Position numbers and translations under genes: made by a program. A DNA stretch of 64,000 nt from CAWCUU01 sp963798855. Lineage in GTDB: Bacteria; Gemmatimonadota; Gemmatimonadetes; Longimicrobiales; RSA9. Location: contig CAWCUU010000001.1 of NCBI GenBank assembly GCA_963798855.1, positions 248,001 to 312,000 on the forward strand. The letters run 5' to 3'. How positions within the stretch are numbered: the stretch's first letter is position 1; each line of letters begins with the position of its first letter. Below, one piece after another: positions 41,596 through 50,986 of this stretch. The notes under the pieces were generated by a model. It saw only the letters and a program-made list of their open reading frames with translations. It did no database searches and was not told the DNA's origin.

Positions 41596-42665
41596 TCGCA
41601 CCCACCTGCTCCCTGCTCGCCTGCGCGGTCGACGACGACCGGGTCTTCGAGATGGGCGACTACGAAGGCTCCGTCGCGCGCTGGTGCCCCGGCTGCGGCG
41701 ACCACTCCGTGCTGAGCGCCGTCGAACGGCTGCTGACCGCGGAGCAGCTCGCACCCGAGCAGACCGTCTTCGTCTCGGGGATCGGCTGCTCGAGCCGCTT
41801 CCCGCACTACCTGAAGACCTACGGCTTCCACGGGCTCCACGGCCGTGCGCTGCCCGTCGCTACGGGGATCAAGCTGCACCGGCCGGAGCTGCGGGTGTTC
41901 GTCGTCATGGGCGACGGCGACTGCACCTCGATCGGCGCCGGGCACTGGCTGCACGCGACCCGCTACAACGTGGACATGGTCGCGATGGTGCTCGACAACA
42001 ACATCTATGGCCTGACCAAGAAGCAGACCTCGCCGACGACGCCGCAGGGCTTCGCCACCAACACGCAGCCGCGCGGCAGCTACCTGCCGGCGCTCGATCC
42101 GATCCAGGCGACGCTCGGCATCACGAACGCGTCCTTCGTCGCGCAGACGGCCGAGTGGGTGCCCGCGCACCTGTTCGCGACGCTGAAGGCCGCCTACGCC
42201 CACCCCGGCTTCGCGTTCATCCGCATCCTGCAGCGCTGCCCGGTCTACACGTCGGAGATCTTCCAGGCCGCAGTGCGCACGCCCGACCTCGTCGAGCTGA
42301 TCGAGCACGAGGACGGCGTTCTCGTGCCGGAGCTGGAGAAGGTCTACGAGAACCGCATCGTGCACGACCCGCTCGACATGGAGGGCGCCCGCCGCCTCGC
42401 CGCCGACGGCGAGAAGATCCGGCTGGGCGTCTTCTACCGTAACGCCGGCCGTGCCCGCTACGACCTGATGCGGCGCCCGGCGGCGCGCACGGCCGACGAG
42501 AGGATCGCCCTGCTGAACGAGGAGCTCGACCGCTATGCCATCCGACGACCGCAGCCGCGCCGCGCTCGACGTGCTGGCGCCCGCCCGCGAGCCCTTCCGC
42601 GCGGCGGTCGTCACCGCCGCGGAGGAGGTCCGCGCGTTTCTCGAGACGCAGAAGGGCCGCGCTGA
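41592..42665 (+). CDS. korB: 2-oxoacid:ferredoxin oxidoreductase, beta subunit
   Basis: 357 residues from ATG 41592. It binds thiamine pyrophosphate (VMGDGDCTSIGAGHWLHATR and DNNIYGLTKKQTSPTT) and a 4Fe-4S cluster (cysteines in WCPGCGDHS, GIGCSSRFPH and QRCPVYTSEIFQ). The conserved protein ends near LNEELDRYAI (about residue 317). The frame then runs 40 more codons of Arg/Pro/Ala-rich, shadow-like sequence across the start of the next gene, so the annotated C-terminus may be a lost stop. Works with KorA. Confidence 0.9.
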   Translation: MIAPTCSLLACAVDDDRVFEMGDYEGSVARWCPGCGDHSVLSAVERLLTAEQLAPEQTVFVSGIGCSSRFPHYLKTYGFHGLHGRALPVATGIKLHRPELRVFVVMGDGDCTSIGAGHWLHATRYNVDMVAMVLDNNIYGLTKKQTSPTTPQGFATNTQPRGSYLPALDPIQATLGITNASFVAQTAEWVPAHLFATLKAAYAHPGFAFIRILQRCPVYTSEIFQAAVRTPDLVELIEHEDGVLVPELEKVYENRIVHDPLDMEGARRLAADGEKIRLGVFYRNAGRARYDLMRRPAARTADERIALLNEELDRYAIRRPQPRRARRAGARPRALPRGGRHRRGGGPRVSRDAEGPR

Positions 42666-43521
42666 CGGCGTGACACCCGGCAGGGACGTCGGAGACTTCG
42701 GCGCCGAGCGGATCGACACGGAGCGCTTCACCGCGCTCTTCGCAGGCACGACCGTGCTCGATTTCACTGCGCTGCAGTGGGTCGAGGGCGCGCAGGCCAC
42801 GCTCGCCGAGCTGGTCGAGCGCGGCGATGATCCGTTCGTCCGTGACGTGCCGCCGGGAGGGGACCTCGCGGCGACGGTGCGCGAGGCGCTCGCAGACCTC
42901 GGCCGCGCGTTCGCTGCGGCTGCCGCCGCGGCTATGGCCCGCTCCGGGGCGCCGCTGGACTCCCTCACCGGAGCGCTCGAGGCGTTCCCGTTCGAGCGCT
43001 GGAATCGGGCGGAGCGACAGCTCGCTCCGCCGCTGCTCGTCGAGGTGGATGGCTCCGATCTGCGCGTGGACGGCCTTGCCGAGCTGCTGGACGGACGGCA
43101 GAAGCTCGTCGTCGTCGTACGCGGCCCGGCTGCTCCCGCTCCGCTCGTGCGGCTGATCACGCCGGGGGTGATGGTGGTGCAGGCGGCGGCGACATCGGAC
43201 CTCGAGCGCCTGGTCGCGTTCGACGGGCCGGGGATCGCCGCGCTGGTGCCGGAGGACGCGGCGTTGTTCGCGCACGACGCGGAGGCGACGCCTCCTCTGG
43301 TCGCGACGCGGGTGCCGGAGGACAAGGGCCGCCGGCCGATCGCGGGTGCGTCGGCGTTCCGCCAGGCCGAGGACGTGGCTCAGCTCCGTCGCCTGCTGGA
43401 GTGGCAGGCGGGAGCCCCTGCCGCCGGACCGGAGGCGGCGGAGGCGGCCGAGCCGGTCACCACGGCCGACAAGCTGGCCGCGTGGCTGATGCGCCAGGCG
43501 CAGCTCGAGGAAGCGAGCTGA
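42535..43521 (+). CDS. Unrecognised protein in the Kor/Rnf operon
   Basis: 328 residues from ATG 42535, in a different frame from korB and overlapping it by 131 bp. Soluble, no cysteine-rich motif, no signal peptide. The C-terminal half (FDGPGIAALVPEDAALFAHDA, VATRVPEDKGRRPIAGASAF, RQAEDVAQLRRLLEW) contains phrases that feel related to transketolase-like pyruvate dehydrogenase-type segments but I cannot assign a family. An Ala-rich stretch lies at 123-132. The stop is 10 bp before rnfB, with a good ribosome binding site between them. It is probably an accessory or structural subunit of the ferredoxin-reducing system; that is inference from position only. Confidence 0.7.
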   Translation: MPSDDRSRAALDVLAPAREPFRAAVVTAAEEVRAFLETQKGRADGVTPGRDVGDFGAERIDTERFTALFAGTTVLDFTALQWVEGAQATLAELVERGDDPFVRDVPPGGDLAATVREALADLGRAFAAAAAAAMARSGAPLDSLTGALEAFPFERWNRAERQLAPPLLVEVDGSDLRVDGLAELLDGRQKLVVVVRGPAAPAPLVRLITPGVMVVQAAATSDLERLVAFDGPGIAALVPEDAALFAHDAEATPPLVATRVPEDKGRRPIAGASAFRQAEDVAQLRRLLEWQAGAPAAGPEAAEAAEPVTTADKLAAWLMRQAQLEEAS

Positions 43522-43531
43522 GGAGAGCGAC

Positions 43532-44386
43532 GTGGACTCGCTGAACCCGGTACTCGCCTCCGCCCTCATCGTGGGTGGTGTCGGCCTCGTCTTCGCCGCG
43601 CTGATCGCGCTCGCGAACCACAAGTTCCGCGTGTTCGAGGACCCACGCATCGACGCCGTCTCGGACATGCTGCCCGGCGCGAACTGCGGCGCGTGCGGCT
43701 TGCCCGGCTGCCGCGGCTTCGCCGAGGCGGCCGTCCGCGGCGACGTCGCGCCGGCCGGCTGCACCGTCATGGATGAGGACGCGCGCGCGGACGTCGCCGC
43801 GTACCTCGGCGTGGACGCGGGCGCGGCGGTGAAGCGGGTGGCGCGCCTCCTGTGCGCGGGCGGCAGCGACGTCGCCCCGTACAAGGCGCGCTACGCCGGC
43901 ATCGAGAGCTGCGCCGCGGCCGTGGCGGTCGGTGGTGGCGGCAAGGGGTGCGCGTGGGGGTGCGTGGGCCTCGCGGACTGCGCGGTGGCGTGCACGTTCG
44001 ACGCGATCGTGATGGACCCGCGCGGGCTGCCGATCGTCGACCCCGAGAAGTGCACGGCGTGCAACGATTGCGTGGAGGCGTGCCCGCTCGGTCTGTTCAC
44101 GATTCTCCCGGTGGATCACCACCTCCTCGTGCAGTGCCGCAGCCTGCTCGAGGGAGAGAGCGCGACGGCGGTGTGCGCCGTCGCCTGCAACGCCTGCGGC
44201 CGCTGCGTGCAGGACGCGGCGCCCGGGCTCATCGAGATCCGTTCCAATCTCGCCGTCATCGACTACGCGAAGGTCGAGCTGCAGAACCCGGCCGCCACGG
44301 AGCGCTGCCCCACGGGCGCGATCCAGTGGGTCGACTGGGCGCAGTTCGAGGCCGAGCGCCTACAACCCGTCGGGAGTCAGGCATGA
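43532..44386 (+). CDS. rnfB: Rnf complex subunit B (Fe-S)
   Basis: 284 residues from GTG 43532 after AGGAGAG. N-terminal membrane helix (PVLASALIVGGVGLVFAALIALA), then the RnfB 4Fe-4S domain ANCGACGLPGCRGFAEA. Further clusters: KGCAWGCVGLADCAVACTFD, CTACNDCVEACPLGLF (complete CxxCxxCxxxCP), and VCAVACNACGRCVQDAAPG, in which the fourth ligand of the second ferredoxin motif is Ala rather than Cys. It accepts electrons from ferredoxin for the ion-pumping complex. Its stop overlaps nifJ (ATGA). In most rnf operons rnfC or rnfA, not nifJ, comes next. Confidence 0.92.
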   Translation: MDSLNPVLASALIVGGVGLVFAALIALANHKFRVFEDPRIDAVSDMLPGANCGACGLPGCRGFAEAAVRGDVAPAGCTVMDEDARADVAAYLGVDAGAAVKRVARLLCAGGSDVAPYKARYAGIESCAAAVAVGGGGKGCAWGCVGLADCAVACTFDAIVMDPRGLPIVDPEKCTACNDCVEACPLGLFTILPVDHHLLVQCRSLLEGESATAVCAVACNACGRCVQDAAPGLIEIRSNLAVIDYAKVELQNPAATERCPTGAIQWVDWAQFEAERLQPVGSQA

Positions 44387-47300
44387 TCACGTTCACGCGG
44401 AAGAAGGAGCGGGCCGCGGAGCCCGCGGCGCCGAAGTACCCGGGCCGTCCGGAGGCGACCGATGGCAGCGGCGCCGTCGTCGCGGTCGAGACGCTCGCCA
44501 GCGAGGCCGCCGGCGCGTACCCGATCACGCCGTCGACGCAGATGGGCGAGGGGTGGGCGCAGGCGGTCGCGTCGGGCAAGACGAACGTGTTCGGCCGCAG
44601 GCTGCTCTTCTTCGAGCCCGAGGGCGAGCACGCCGCTGCCGCGGTCACCGCGGGCATGAGCATGATGGGGCTGCGCGCGGTCAACTTCTCGAGCGGCCAG
44701 GGCATCGCGTACATGCACGAGTCATTGTACGCGGCGGCCGGCAAGCGCCTGACCTACGTGCTGCACATGGCCGCTCGCGCGATGACGAAGCACGCGCTGA
44801 ACGTCCACGCCGGCCACGATGACTACCACGCCGTGGACGACACCGGCTTCTTCCAGCTCTTCGCGAAGGACGTGCAATCGGCCGCGGACCTGGCGCTCAT
44901 CGCGCACCGCATCGCCGAGCTGTCGCTGAACCCCGGGATCTGCGCGCAGGACGGCTTCCTCACCAGCCACGTGATCGAGTCGGTGAAGCTGCCCGAAGCC
45001 GACCTCGTGCGCGACTACCTCGGCGATCCGTCCGAACGCATCGAGTCGCCGACGCCGGCGCAGAAGCTCGTGTTCGGCGAGCAGCGCCGCCGCATCCCGG
45101 AGATGTTCGACTTCGACCACCCGGCGATGCTCGGCGTCGTGCAGAACCAGGACAGCTACGCGCAGGGAGTGGCCGCGCAGCGGCCGTTCTACTTCGACCA
45201 CATCGCGCCGCTCGCGGACCGGGCGATGGAGGAGTACGCGGCGTTGACCGGCCGCGAGTACGCCCGCATCGGCGCCTACCGCATGGAGGACGCCGAGTAC
45301 GTCCTGCTGGGGCAGGGCTCCGTGGTCGCGAACGCGGAAGCGGTCGCCGACTTCCTGCGTGAGACCCGGGGCCTCAGGGTCGGCGTGATCGACCTGACCA
45401 TGTTCCGGCCCTTCCCCGCCGACCTGCTCACGGCGCTGCTGCGCGGACGCCGCGCCATCACCGTGCTCGAGCGGGTCGATCAGCCGCTCGCCGTCGAGCT
45501 GCCGCTCCTGCGAGAGGTGCGCGCGGCCATGTCCCGGGCGCTCGAGAACGGGCGCGCGGCTTCCGCCGCGAGGACGAAGGGCGACGTCGCCCTTCCGTTT
45601 CCCGGGCTGGCCGCCGTCACCGCCGACGAGACGCCGGCCTTCCACTCGGCCGGCTTCGGTTTCGGCAGCCGGGACCTGCAGCCTGGCGACCTCGTCGCGG
45701 CGGTGGACAACATGCTGCCGGGTGGCGCCGGACGCCGGCACTTCTATCTGGGCGTGGACTTCATCCGCCGCAACACGAAGCTGCCGAAGCTCCAGATCTG
45801 GCAGGAGAAGCTGCTGGAGAGCTATCCGCACCTCGAAACGCTTTCGCTCGAGCCCGTCCGCGGCGTGAACCTCGCCCCGGCCGGCTCCGTCGCGCTGCGC
45901 ATCCACTCCGTGGGCGGCTGGGGCGCGATCACGACCGGGAAGAACCTGGCGCTCACGGCGTTCGAGCTGCTCGGGCTGAACATCAAGGCGAACCCGAAGT
46001 ACGGCTCCGAAAAGAAGGGGCAGCCGACGACGTTCTACGCGACGCTCTCGCCCGCTCCGGTGCGTGTGAACGCGGAGCTGAAGCACGTGGACGTCGTGCT
46101 ATCTCCGGACGGCAACGTCTTCCGCCACTCGAATCCGCTTTCCGGGCTCGCGCGCGGCGGGATCTTCGTGCTGCAGAGCGAGCAGGACGACGCGGCCGTG
46201 TGGGACTCGCTGCCCGCGACCGCACAGCAGGACATCATCGACAACGACCTCAAGCTCTACGTGCTGGACGGCTTCAGGATCGCGGCCGAGGAGGCGTCGG
46301 ACCCGGAGCTGCGCTACCGCATGCAGGGCGCGGCCTTCATGGGCGCCTTCTTCGCCGCCTCCTCTCTACTGGAGCCGACCGAAGGGTGGCAGGACCGGCT
46401 CTTCGAGGGAATCCGAGCGCAGATGCAGAAGAAGTTCGGCAAGCTCGGGCAGCGCGTCGTCGAGGACAACGTGCGGGTGATCCGCCGCGGGTTCGACGAG
46501 GTGCGCGAGGTCGCGCGCGGAGAAGCCAGGGCCGACGACGCGCTCGCGCCCGCGCTCGCCGCGATGCCGGCCGTGATGGCCGAGCGCGCGAGCGGCGAGC
46601 CCGGCGTCGGCGACCCCGGCCGCTTCTTCGAGCAGGTGTGCTCCGTCTACCGCTTCGGCCAGGATGGCATCGCCGATCCGTTCGCCGCCCTCAGCGCGAT
46701 CCCGGCCGCGACGAGCGCGATCCGCGACATGACCGACATCCGCTTCGAGGTGCCGGACTTCATCGCGGAGAAGTGCACCGGTTGCGCGCAGTGCTGGACG
46801 CAGTGCCCGGACGCGGCGATCCCCGGCCTCGTCAGCTCCGTCGAGGACGTCATCGACACGGCGCTCCGCACGGCGACCTCGCGCGAGCGCGCCGCCGGCG
46901 GCACGCGCTCCTTCGACCGCATCCGCCAGGTCTCGAAGAACCTCGCGAAGGAGTGCCGCAGGACGATCGCCGCCGTGCCGTTCCGCACCTTCGGCGAGGT
47001 GCTGACGACGGCGTACGCGAACCTGGTCGGCAGGCTCGGCTGGGACGCGGAGCGGCGCGCGCAGCTCGACGGCGAGTTCGCCGCCGTGCACGCCGCCGTC
47101 GCCGAGTTCCCGCTCGCTCGTACCGCGCCGTTCTACGAGCTGCCGGAATCGCGTGAGAAGGGGAGCGGCGGGCTGCTCAGCGTCACGATCAATCCCGAGG
47201 CGTGCAAGGGCTGCAACATCTGCGTTCAGGTCTGCCCGGAGCACGCGCTCGTGACCGTCAAACAGGATGCGGACATCGTCGAGCGGCTGCGTCGCAACTG

Positions 47301-49644
47301 GGAGCTCTGGGAGGAGCTGCCGGACACCGACGACCGCTACATCCAGGTCCGTGACCTCGAGCAGGGCATCGGCGTGCTGCCGTCCCTCCTGCTGAAGAAG
47401 GAGACGTACCGCTCGATGGTCGGCGGCGACGGCGCCTGCATGGGCTGCGGCGAGAAGACCAGCGTGCACCTCGTGACGTCCACGATCGAGGCGCTCATGC
47501 AGCCCCGCGTGCGCCACTTCGTCGAGAAGCTGGACTCTCTCCTCACGACGCTGGACGCGCAGGCGCGCGAGCTGATCGCCTCCGACGCGGACCTGGACGC
47601 CATCGCCGCGCGGGTCGAGGACGTGGACCTGCCGATCGACGACGCGAAGCGTGCCCGCCTGCGCGCGCTGACGAGCGCGATCCGCGCGCTGAAGGACCTG
47701 AAGTGGCGCTACGAGGAGGGACCCGGCGGGCGCGGGCGCGCGAGCCTCGGCATCGCGAACAGCACCGGCTGCTCGTCGGTCTGGGCGAGCACCTACCCGT
47801 ACAACCCGTATCCGTACCCCTGGGTCAACCACCTCTTCCAGGACTCGCCGTCCATCGCGATCGGCATCTTCGAGGGCCACATGCGCAAGATGGCCGACGC
47901 GTTCATCACCGTCCGCCGCGCCGCGAAGCTCGCCGAAGGCAGCTACGACGCCGAGACGGACGAGGCGTTCTTCCGCGACTTCGACTGGAAGAAGTTCGAT
48001 GACGACGAGTTCGGGCTCTGCCCGCCGATCCTCGCCGTGGGCGGCGACGGCGCGATGCTCGACATCGGCTTCCAGAACCTGTCGCGGCTGCTCGCGTCCG
48101 GGAAGCCGATCCGCGTCGTCGTCCTCGACACGCAGGTCTACTCGAACACCGGCGGGCAGGCGTGCACCAGCGGCTTCACCGGCCAGGTCGCCGACATGTC
48201 CGCATGGGGCGCGGCGCAGCACGGCAAGCAGGAGGTCCGCAAGGAGCTCGCGCTGATCGCGCTCGCGCACCGCGGCGTCTTCGTGCACCAGTCCTCGCAG
48301 GCCTCGGCCTCGCACCTGATCGCGGGCGTGCTGAAGGGGCTGCACGCGAGGCGGCCGGCCGTCTTCAACATCTACACCCCCTGTCCGGTCGAGCACGGGC
48401 TGCCCGACCACTGGGCGCCCGTCGCCGCGAAGCTCGCACTCGAGAGCCGCGCGTTCCCGTTCCTGACCTACGACCCGGACGCCGGCGACGCGATCGCCGA
48501 CTGCCTCAGCCTCGACGGAAATCCCGCCGTCGACGCGCGCTGGCCCACCTACGAGAAGGAGTACGTCGACGAGGACGGCCAGACGAAGCGCCTCGAGCTG
48601 CCGCTGACGATCGCCGACTGGGCCGCCACCGAGACGCGCTTCAAGAAGCACTTCAAGCGGATCAAGGCTGACGACGTCACCGACGACCTCGTGCCCTTCC
48701 ACGAGTACGTGGACATGTCTTCCGCCGAGCGGGAACGGAAGTCGCCGTTCATCTACACCGTCGGCGACGACGGCCGCCTCGAGCGGCTCGGCGTCTCCAG
48801 CGAGATCGTGACCCTTTCCGCCGAGCGCCAGCACTTCTGGGCTCAGCTCCGCGAGCTCGCCGGCCTGCAGCCTGCCGACACCGCGCGGCGCTCGATCGAG
48901 GTCGACCTCCAGGCCGAGCTCGACGCGAAGCTCGACGCTCTCCGCGCCGACTACGAGGCCCGCATCGCCGAGCTCCGCGTCAGCTATCCGCGCGTCGTCG
49001 CGAGAAGGATGGCCGAGGGCCTGATGCGCTCCGCAAGCAGCCGCAACATCGGCGAGCTGCTCTCGGATGTGTCGAGAATGACGGACCTCGAGCCGATCAC
49101 CCTGAGCCCCTCGGAGACCGCGCTCGCCGCAGGCGGCGCGCCCCCCGCCGCCAACGGCGGTGGCCCCCCGCTCGGCGCAGCCGGTGCCCCCGCAGCCGCC
49201 GCAGGCGCTGCGCTCCCCGCCAACGGCGGCTCCCCCGCCGCAGGCGGCTCCCCCGCCGCAGGCGGCTCCCCCGCCGCAGGCGGCCCCGCCGGCACGGCGG
49301 CGCCCGCCGCAGGCGCGCCCCGCGCAGCGGCGCCCGGCTCCGCCGCGCCCGCTGCCCTCGCACCCGACGGTGCTGCCGACGAAGACGACGCGCTCGCGAT
49401 GGAGGCGTACATAGAGACCGCGCGCTGCACCACCTGCAACGAGTGCACGAATCTCAACTCCCGCATGTTCGCCTACGACGAGAACAAGCAGGCCTACATC
49501 AAGGACGCGCGCGCGGGCACGTTCGCGCAGCTGGTGCAGGCGGCGGAGCGCTGTCCGGCCGGGCTGATCCACCCCGGCACTCCGCTCGACCCGAAGGAGA
49601 AGGACCTGGCGAAGTGGACCCTGCGCGCTGCGCCCTTCAACTGA
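44383..49644 (+). CDS. nifJ: Pyruvate:ferredoxin oxidoreductase-like giant enzyme with C-terminal Fe-S domain
   Basis: 1753 residues, versus about 1170-1200 for ordinary PFOR/NifJ. Domains: alpha-like TPP-pyrimidine domain (VVAVETLASEAAGAYPITPSTQMGEGW, about 32-250), transketolase C-like (about 270-400), gamma domain (SVGGWGAITTGKNLALTAFE, about 505-640), 4Fe-4S motifs CTGCAQCWTQCP at about 798 and CKGCNICVQVCP at about 941 with a 130-residue insertion between them, TPP-diphosphate domain (GGDGACMGCGEKTS near 1013, a long insertion, then VGGDGAMLDIG and VVLDTQVYSNTGGQACTSGF), then charged helices to about 1570. A Gly/Ala/Pro linker (about 1580-1670) leads to a final single-cluster domain with CTTCNEC (about 1680) and a distal ERCPAG cysteine. 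It reduces ferredoxin from pyruvate or another 2-oxoacid. Confidence 0.88.
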   Translation: MITFTRKKERAAEPAAPKYPGRPEATDGSGAVVAVETLASEAAGAYPITPSTQMGEGWAQAVASGKTNVFGRRLLFFEPEGEHAAAAVTAGMSMMGLRAVNFSSGQGIAYMHESLYAAAGKRLTYVLHMAARAMTKHALNVHAGHDDYHAVDDTGFFQLFAKDVQSAADLALIAHRIAELSLNPGICAQDGFLTSHVIESVKLPEADLVRDYLGDPSERIESPTPAQKLVFGEQRRRIPEMFDFDHPAMLGVVQNQDSYAQGVAAQRPFYFDHIAPLADRAMEEYAALTGREYARIGAYRMEDAEYVLLGQGSVVANAEAVADFLRETRGLRVGVIDLTMFRPFPADLLTALLRGRRAITVLERVDQPLAVELPLLREVRAAMSRALENGRAASAARTKGDVALPFPGLAAVTADETPAFHSAGFGFGSRDLQPGDLVAAVDNMLPGGAGRRHFYLGVDFIRRNTKLPKLQIWQEKLLESYPHLETLSLEPVRGVNLAPAGSVALRIHSVGGWGAITTGKNLALTAFELLGLNIKANPKYGSEKKGQPTTFYATLSPAPVRVNAELKHVDVVLSPDGNVFRHSNPLSGLARGGIFVLQSEQDDAAVWDSLPATAQQDIIDNDLKLYVLDGFRIAAEEASDPELRYRMQGAAFMGAFFAASSLLEPTEGWQDRLFEGIRAQMQKKFGKLGQRVVEDNVRVIRRGFDEVREVARGEARADDALAPALAAMPAVMAERASGEPGVGDPGRFFEQVCSVYRFGQDGIADPFAALSAIPAATSAIRDMTDIRFEVPDFIAEKCTGCAQCWTQCPDAAIPGLVSSVEDVIDTALRTATSRERAAGGTRSFDRIRQVSKNLAKECRRTIAAVPFRTFGEVLTTAYANLVGRLGWDAERRAQLDGEFAAVHAAVAEFPLARTAPFYELPESREKGSGGLLSVTINPEACKGCNICVQVCPEHALVTVKQDADIVERLRRNWELWEELPDTDDRYIQVRDLEQGIGVLPSLLLKKETYRSMVGGDGACMGCGEKTSVHLVTSTIEALMQPRVRHFVEKLDSLLTTLDAQARELIASDADLDAIAARVEDVDLPIDDAKRARLRALTSAIRALKDLKWRYEEGPGGRGRASLGIANSTGCSSVWASTYPYNPYPYPWVNHLFQDSPSIAIGIFEGHMRKMADAFITVRRAAKLAEGSYDAETDEAFFRDFDWKKFDDDEFGLCPPILAVGGDGAMLDIGFQNLSRLLASGKPIRVVVLDTQVYSNTGGQACTSGFTGQVADMSAWGAAQHGKQEVRKELALIALAHRGVFVHQSSQASASHLIAGVLKGLHARRPAVFNIYTPCPVEHGLPDHWAPVAAKLALESRAFPFLTYDPDAGDAIADCLSLDGNPAVDARWPTYEKEYVDEDGQTKRLELPLTIADWAATETRFKKHFKRIKADDVTDDLVPFHEYVDMSSAERERKSPFIYTVGDDGRLERLGVSSEIVTLSAERQHFWAQLRELAGLQPADTARRSIEVDLQAELDAKLDALRADYEARIAELRVSYPRVVARRMAEGLMRSASSRNIGELLSDVSRMTDLEPITLSPSETALAAGGAPPAANGGGPPLGAAGAPAAAAGAALPANGGSPAAGGSPAAGGSPAAGGPAGTAAPAAGAPRAAAPGSAAPAALAPDGAADEDDALAMEAYIETARCTTCNECTNLNSRMFAYDENKQAYIKDARAGTFAQLVQAAERCPAGLIHPGTPLDPKEKDLAKWTLRAAPFN
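49225..49290 (+). repeat. 18-bp tandem repeats in the NifJ linker
   Basis: Three complete copies of GGCGGCTCCCCCGCCGCA (49225-49242, 49243-49260, 49261-49278) and a partial fourth, in frame, each encoding Gly-Gly-Ser-Pro-Ala-Ala. They form part of a roughly 90-residue flexible linker before the final Fe-S domain. Copy number could vary without breaking the frame. Confidence 0.9.
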
Positions 49645-49651
49645 GGCGGTG

Positions 49652-50986
49652 ATGTTCCTCTTCCAGCTGGCGGGCTTCCGTCACGGCGTCCACCCTCCGG
49701 ACCACAAGGAGCTGACGGCGTCGCTGCCGCTCCGGCGCATGCCGTTCCCGGCCGAGATCGTGCTGCCGCTGCGCCAGCACGCCGGCCGGCCGGCGAAGCT
49801 GCTGGTCCGGCGCGGTGAGCGGGTCGAGCGCGGCGACCGGATCGCCGATCCGGACGGCTTCGTCTCCGTGCCGATCCACGCGTCCGCGAGCGGCACGGTG
49901 AAGGAGATCGGTCTCTGGCCGCATCCGGACGGGAGCATGGCGGAGGCGGTGCGCATCGCGGTGGATCCGCACTCGCCGCAGATGCCGCGGCCGCGGCTCG
50001 TCCCCCACTGGGAGGGACTGACGCCGCCGCAGGTGGTGGCTGCGGTGCAGGGCGCGGGCGTGGTGGGGTTGGGCGGGGCCGCGTTCCCGACACACGTGAA
50101 GCTGGCGCCGCCGAAGGACGCTTCGCTCGAGCTGCTGCTGGTGAACGGCGTCGAGTGCGAGCCGTACCTGACGACCGATCACCGGCTGATGCTGGAGATG
50201 CCGGAGCGCGTGCACTACGGCATCCGCATCATGATGCACGCGCTGGGCATCTCGCGCGCCGTCGTCGGCATCGAGATGAACAAGTCGGACGCGATCGAGG
50301 CCATGCGTGCCGCCGCGCCCGTCGACCTCGACGTCACGATCCAGCCGCTGCGCGTGAAGTATCCGCAGGGCGCCGAGAAGATGCTGATCAAGGCGGTCAC
50401 GGGACGCGAAGTCCCGTCCGGCAAGCTGCCGATGAACGTCGGCGTCGTCGTGCAGAACGTCGGCTCGATTTCCGCGATAGCGGAGGTGTTCGAGACCGGC
50501 TATCCACTGATCGAGCGGATCGTCACGGTGACGGGACGCGCGGTGCGGCGGCCGGCGAACCTGGTCGTGCCGGTCGGCACCCGGCTCCGCAATGTGCTCG
50601 ACTTCTGCGGCGGGCTCACCGACGACGTCGGCGAGGTCATCGTCGGCGGCCCGATGATGGGGCTGCCGCAGCCGGACCTCAATGCGCCGGTGATCAAGGG
50701 CACCACTGGCATCGTCGCGCTGACGCGGGCGGAGGCGCCGCGGCGCGTCACGCACCCGTGCATTCGCTGCGGCCACTGCCTCGACGCGTGTCCGGTATTC
50801 CTCAACCCGTCGCAGCTCGGGCTGCTCGCGCAGGCCGGCCGCTACGACGAGATGAGCGCGCTGAACCTCGCCGACTGCATGCTGTGCGGCTCGTGCTCCT
50901 ACGTCTGCCCCTCGAATATCCCTCTGTCGCAGATGTTCGCGCTCGCGAAGCAGGCGCTGCGCCGCGAGAAGGAGAGGGTGGCGTGA
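49652..50986 (+). CDS. rnfC: Rnf complex subunit C (NADH/FMN, Fe-S)
   Basis: 444 residues; ATG 49652 follows GAGGCGGTG, and an adjacent GTG at 49649 is possible. RnfC is the peripheral NAD(H)-binding subunit. Visible: N-terminal FRHGVHPPDHKELTA, biotinyl-lipoyl-like RGERVERGDRIADPDGF and PIHASASGTVKEI, NADH/FMN region GVVGLGGAAFPTHVKL, NGVECEPYLTTDHRLM, and two 4Fe-4S motifs CIRCGHCLDACP and CMLCGSCSYVCP. Length is standard for the compact form without C-terminal repeats. The stop overlaps rnfD (GTGA). Confidence 0.95.
   Translation: MFLFQLAGFRHGVHPPDHKELTASLPLRRMPFPAEIVLPLRQHAGRPAKLLVRRGERVERGDRIADPDGFVSVPIHASASGTVKEIGLWPHPDGSMAEAVRIAVDPHSPQMPRPRLVPHWEGLTPPQVVAAVQGAGVVGLGGAAFPTHVKLAPPKDASLELLLVNGVECEPYLTTDHRLMLEMPERVHYGIRIMMHALGISRAVVGIEMNKSDAIEAMRAAAPVDLDVTIQPLRVKYPQGAEKMLIKAVTGREVPSGKLPMNVGVVVQNVGSISAIAEVFETGYPLIERIVTVTGRAVRRPANLVVPVGTRLRNVLDFCGGLTDDVGEVIVGGPMMGLPQPDLNAPVIKGTTGIVALTRAEAPRRVTHPCIRCGHCLDACPVFLNPSQLGLLAQAGRYDEMSALNLADCMLCGSCSYVCPSNIPLSQMFALAKQALRREKERVA

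Noticed and set aside
46366..49572. Open reading frame of over 1000 codons on the strand opposite nifJ
   Set aside because: Antisense shadow of a strongly supported gene; composition (Arg/Leu/Asp/His repeats) is typical of the opposite frame in high-GC DNA.
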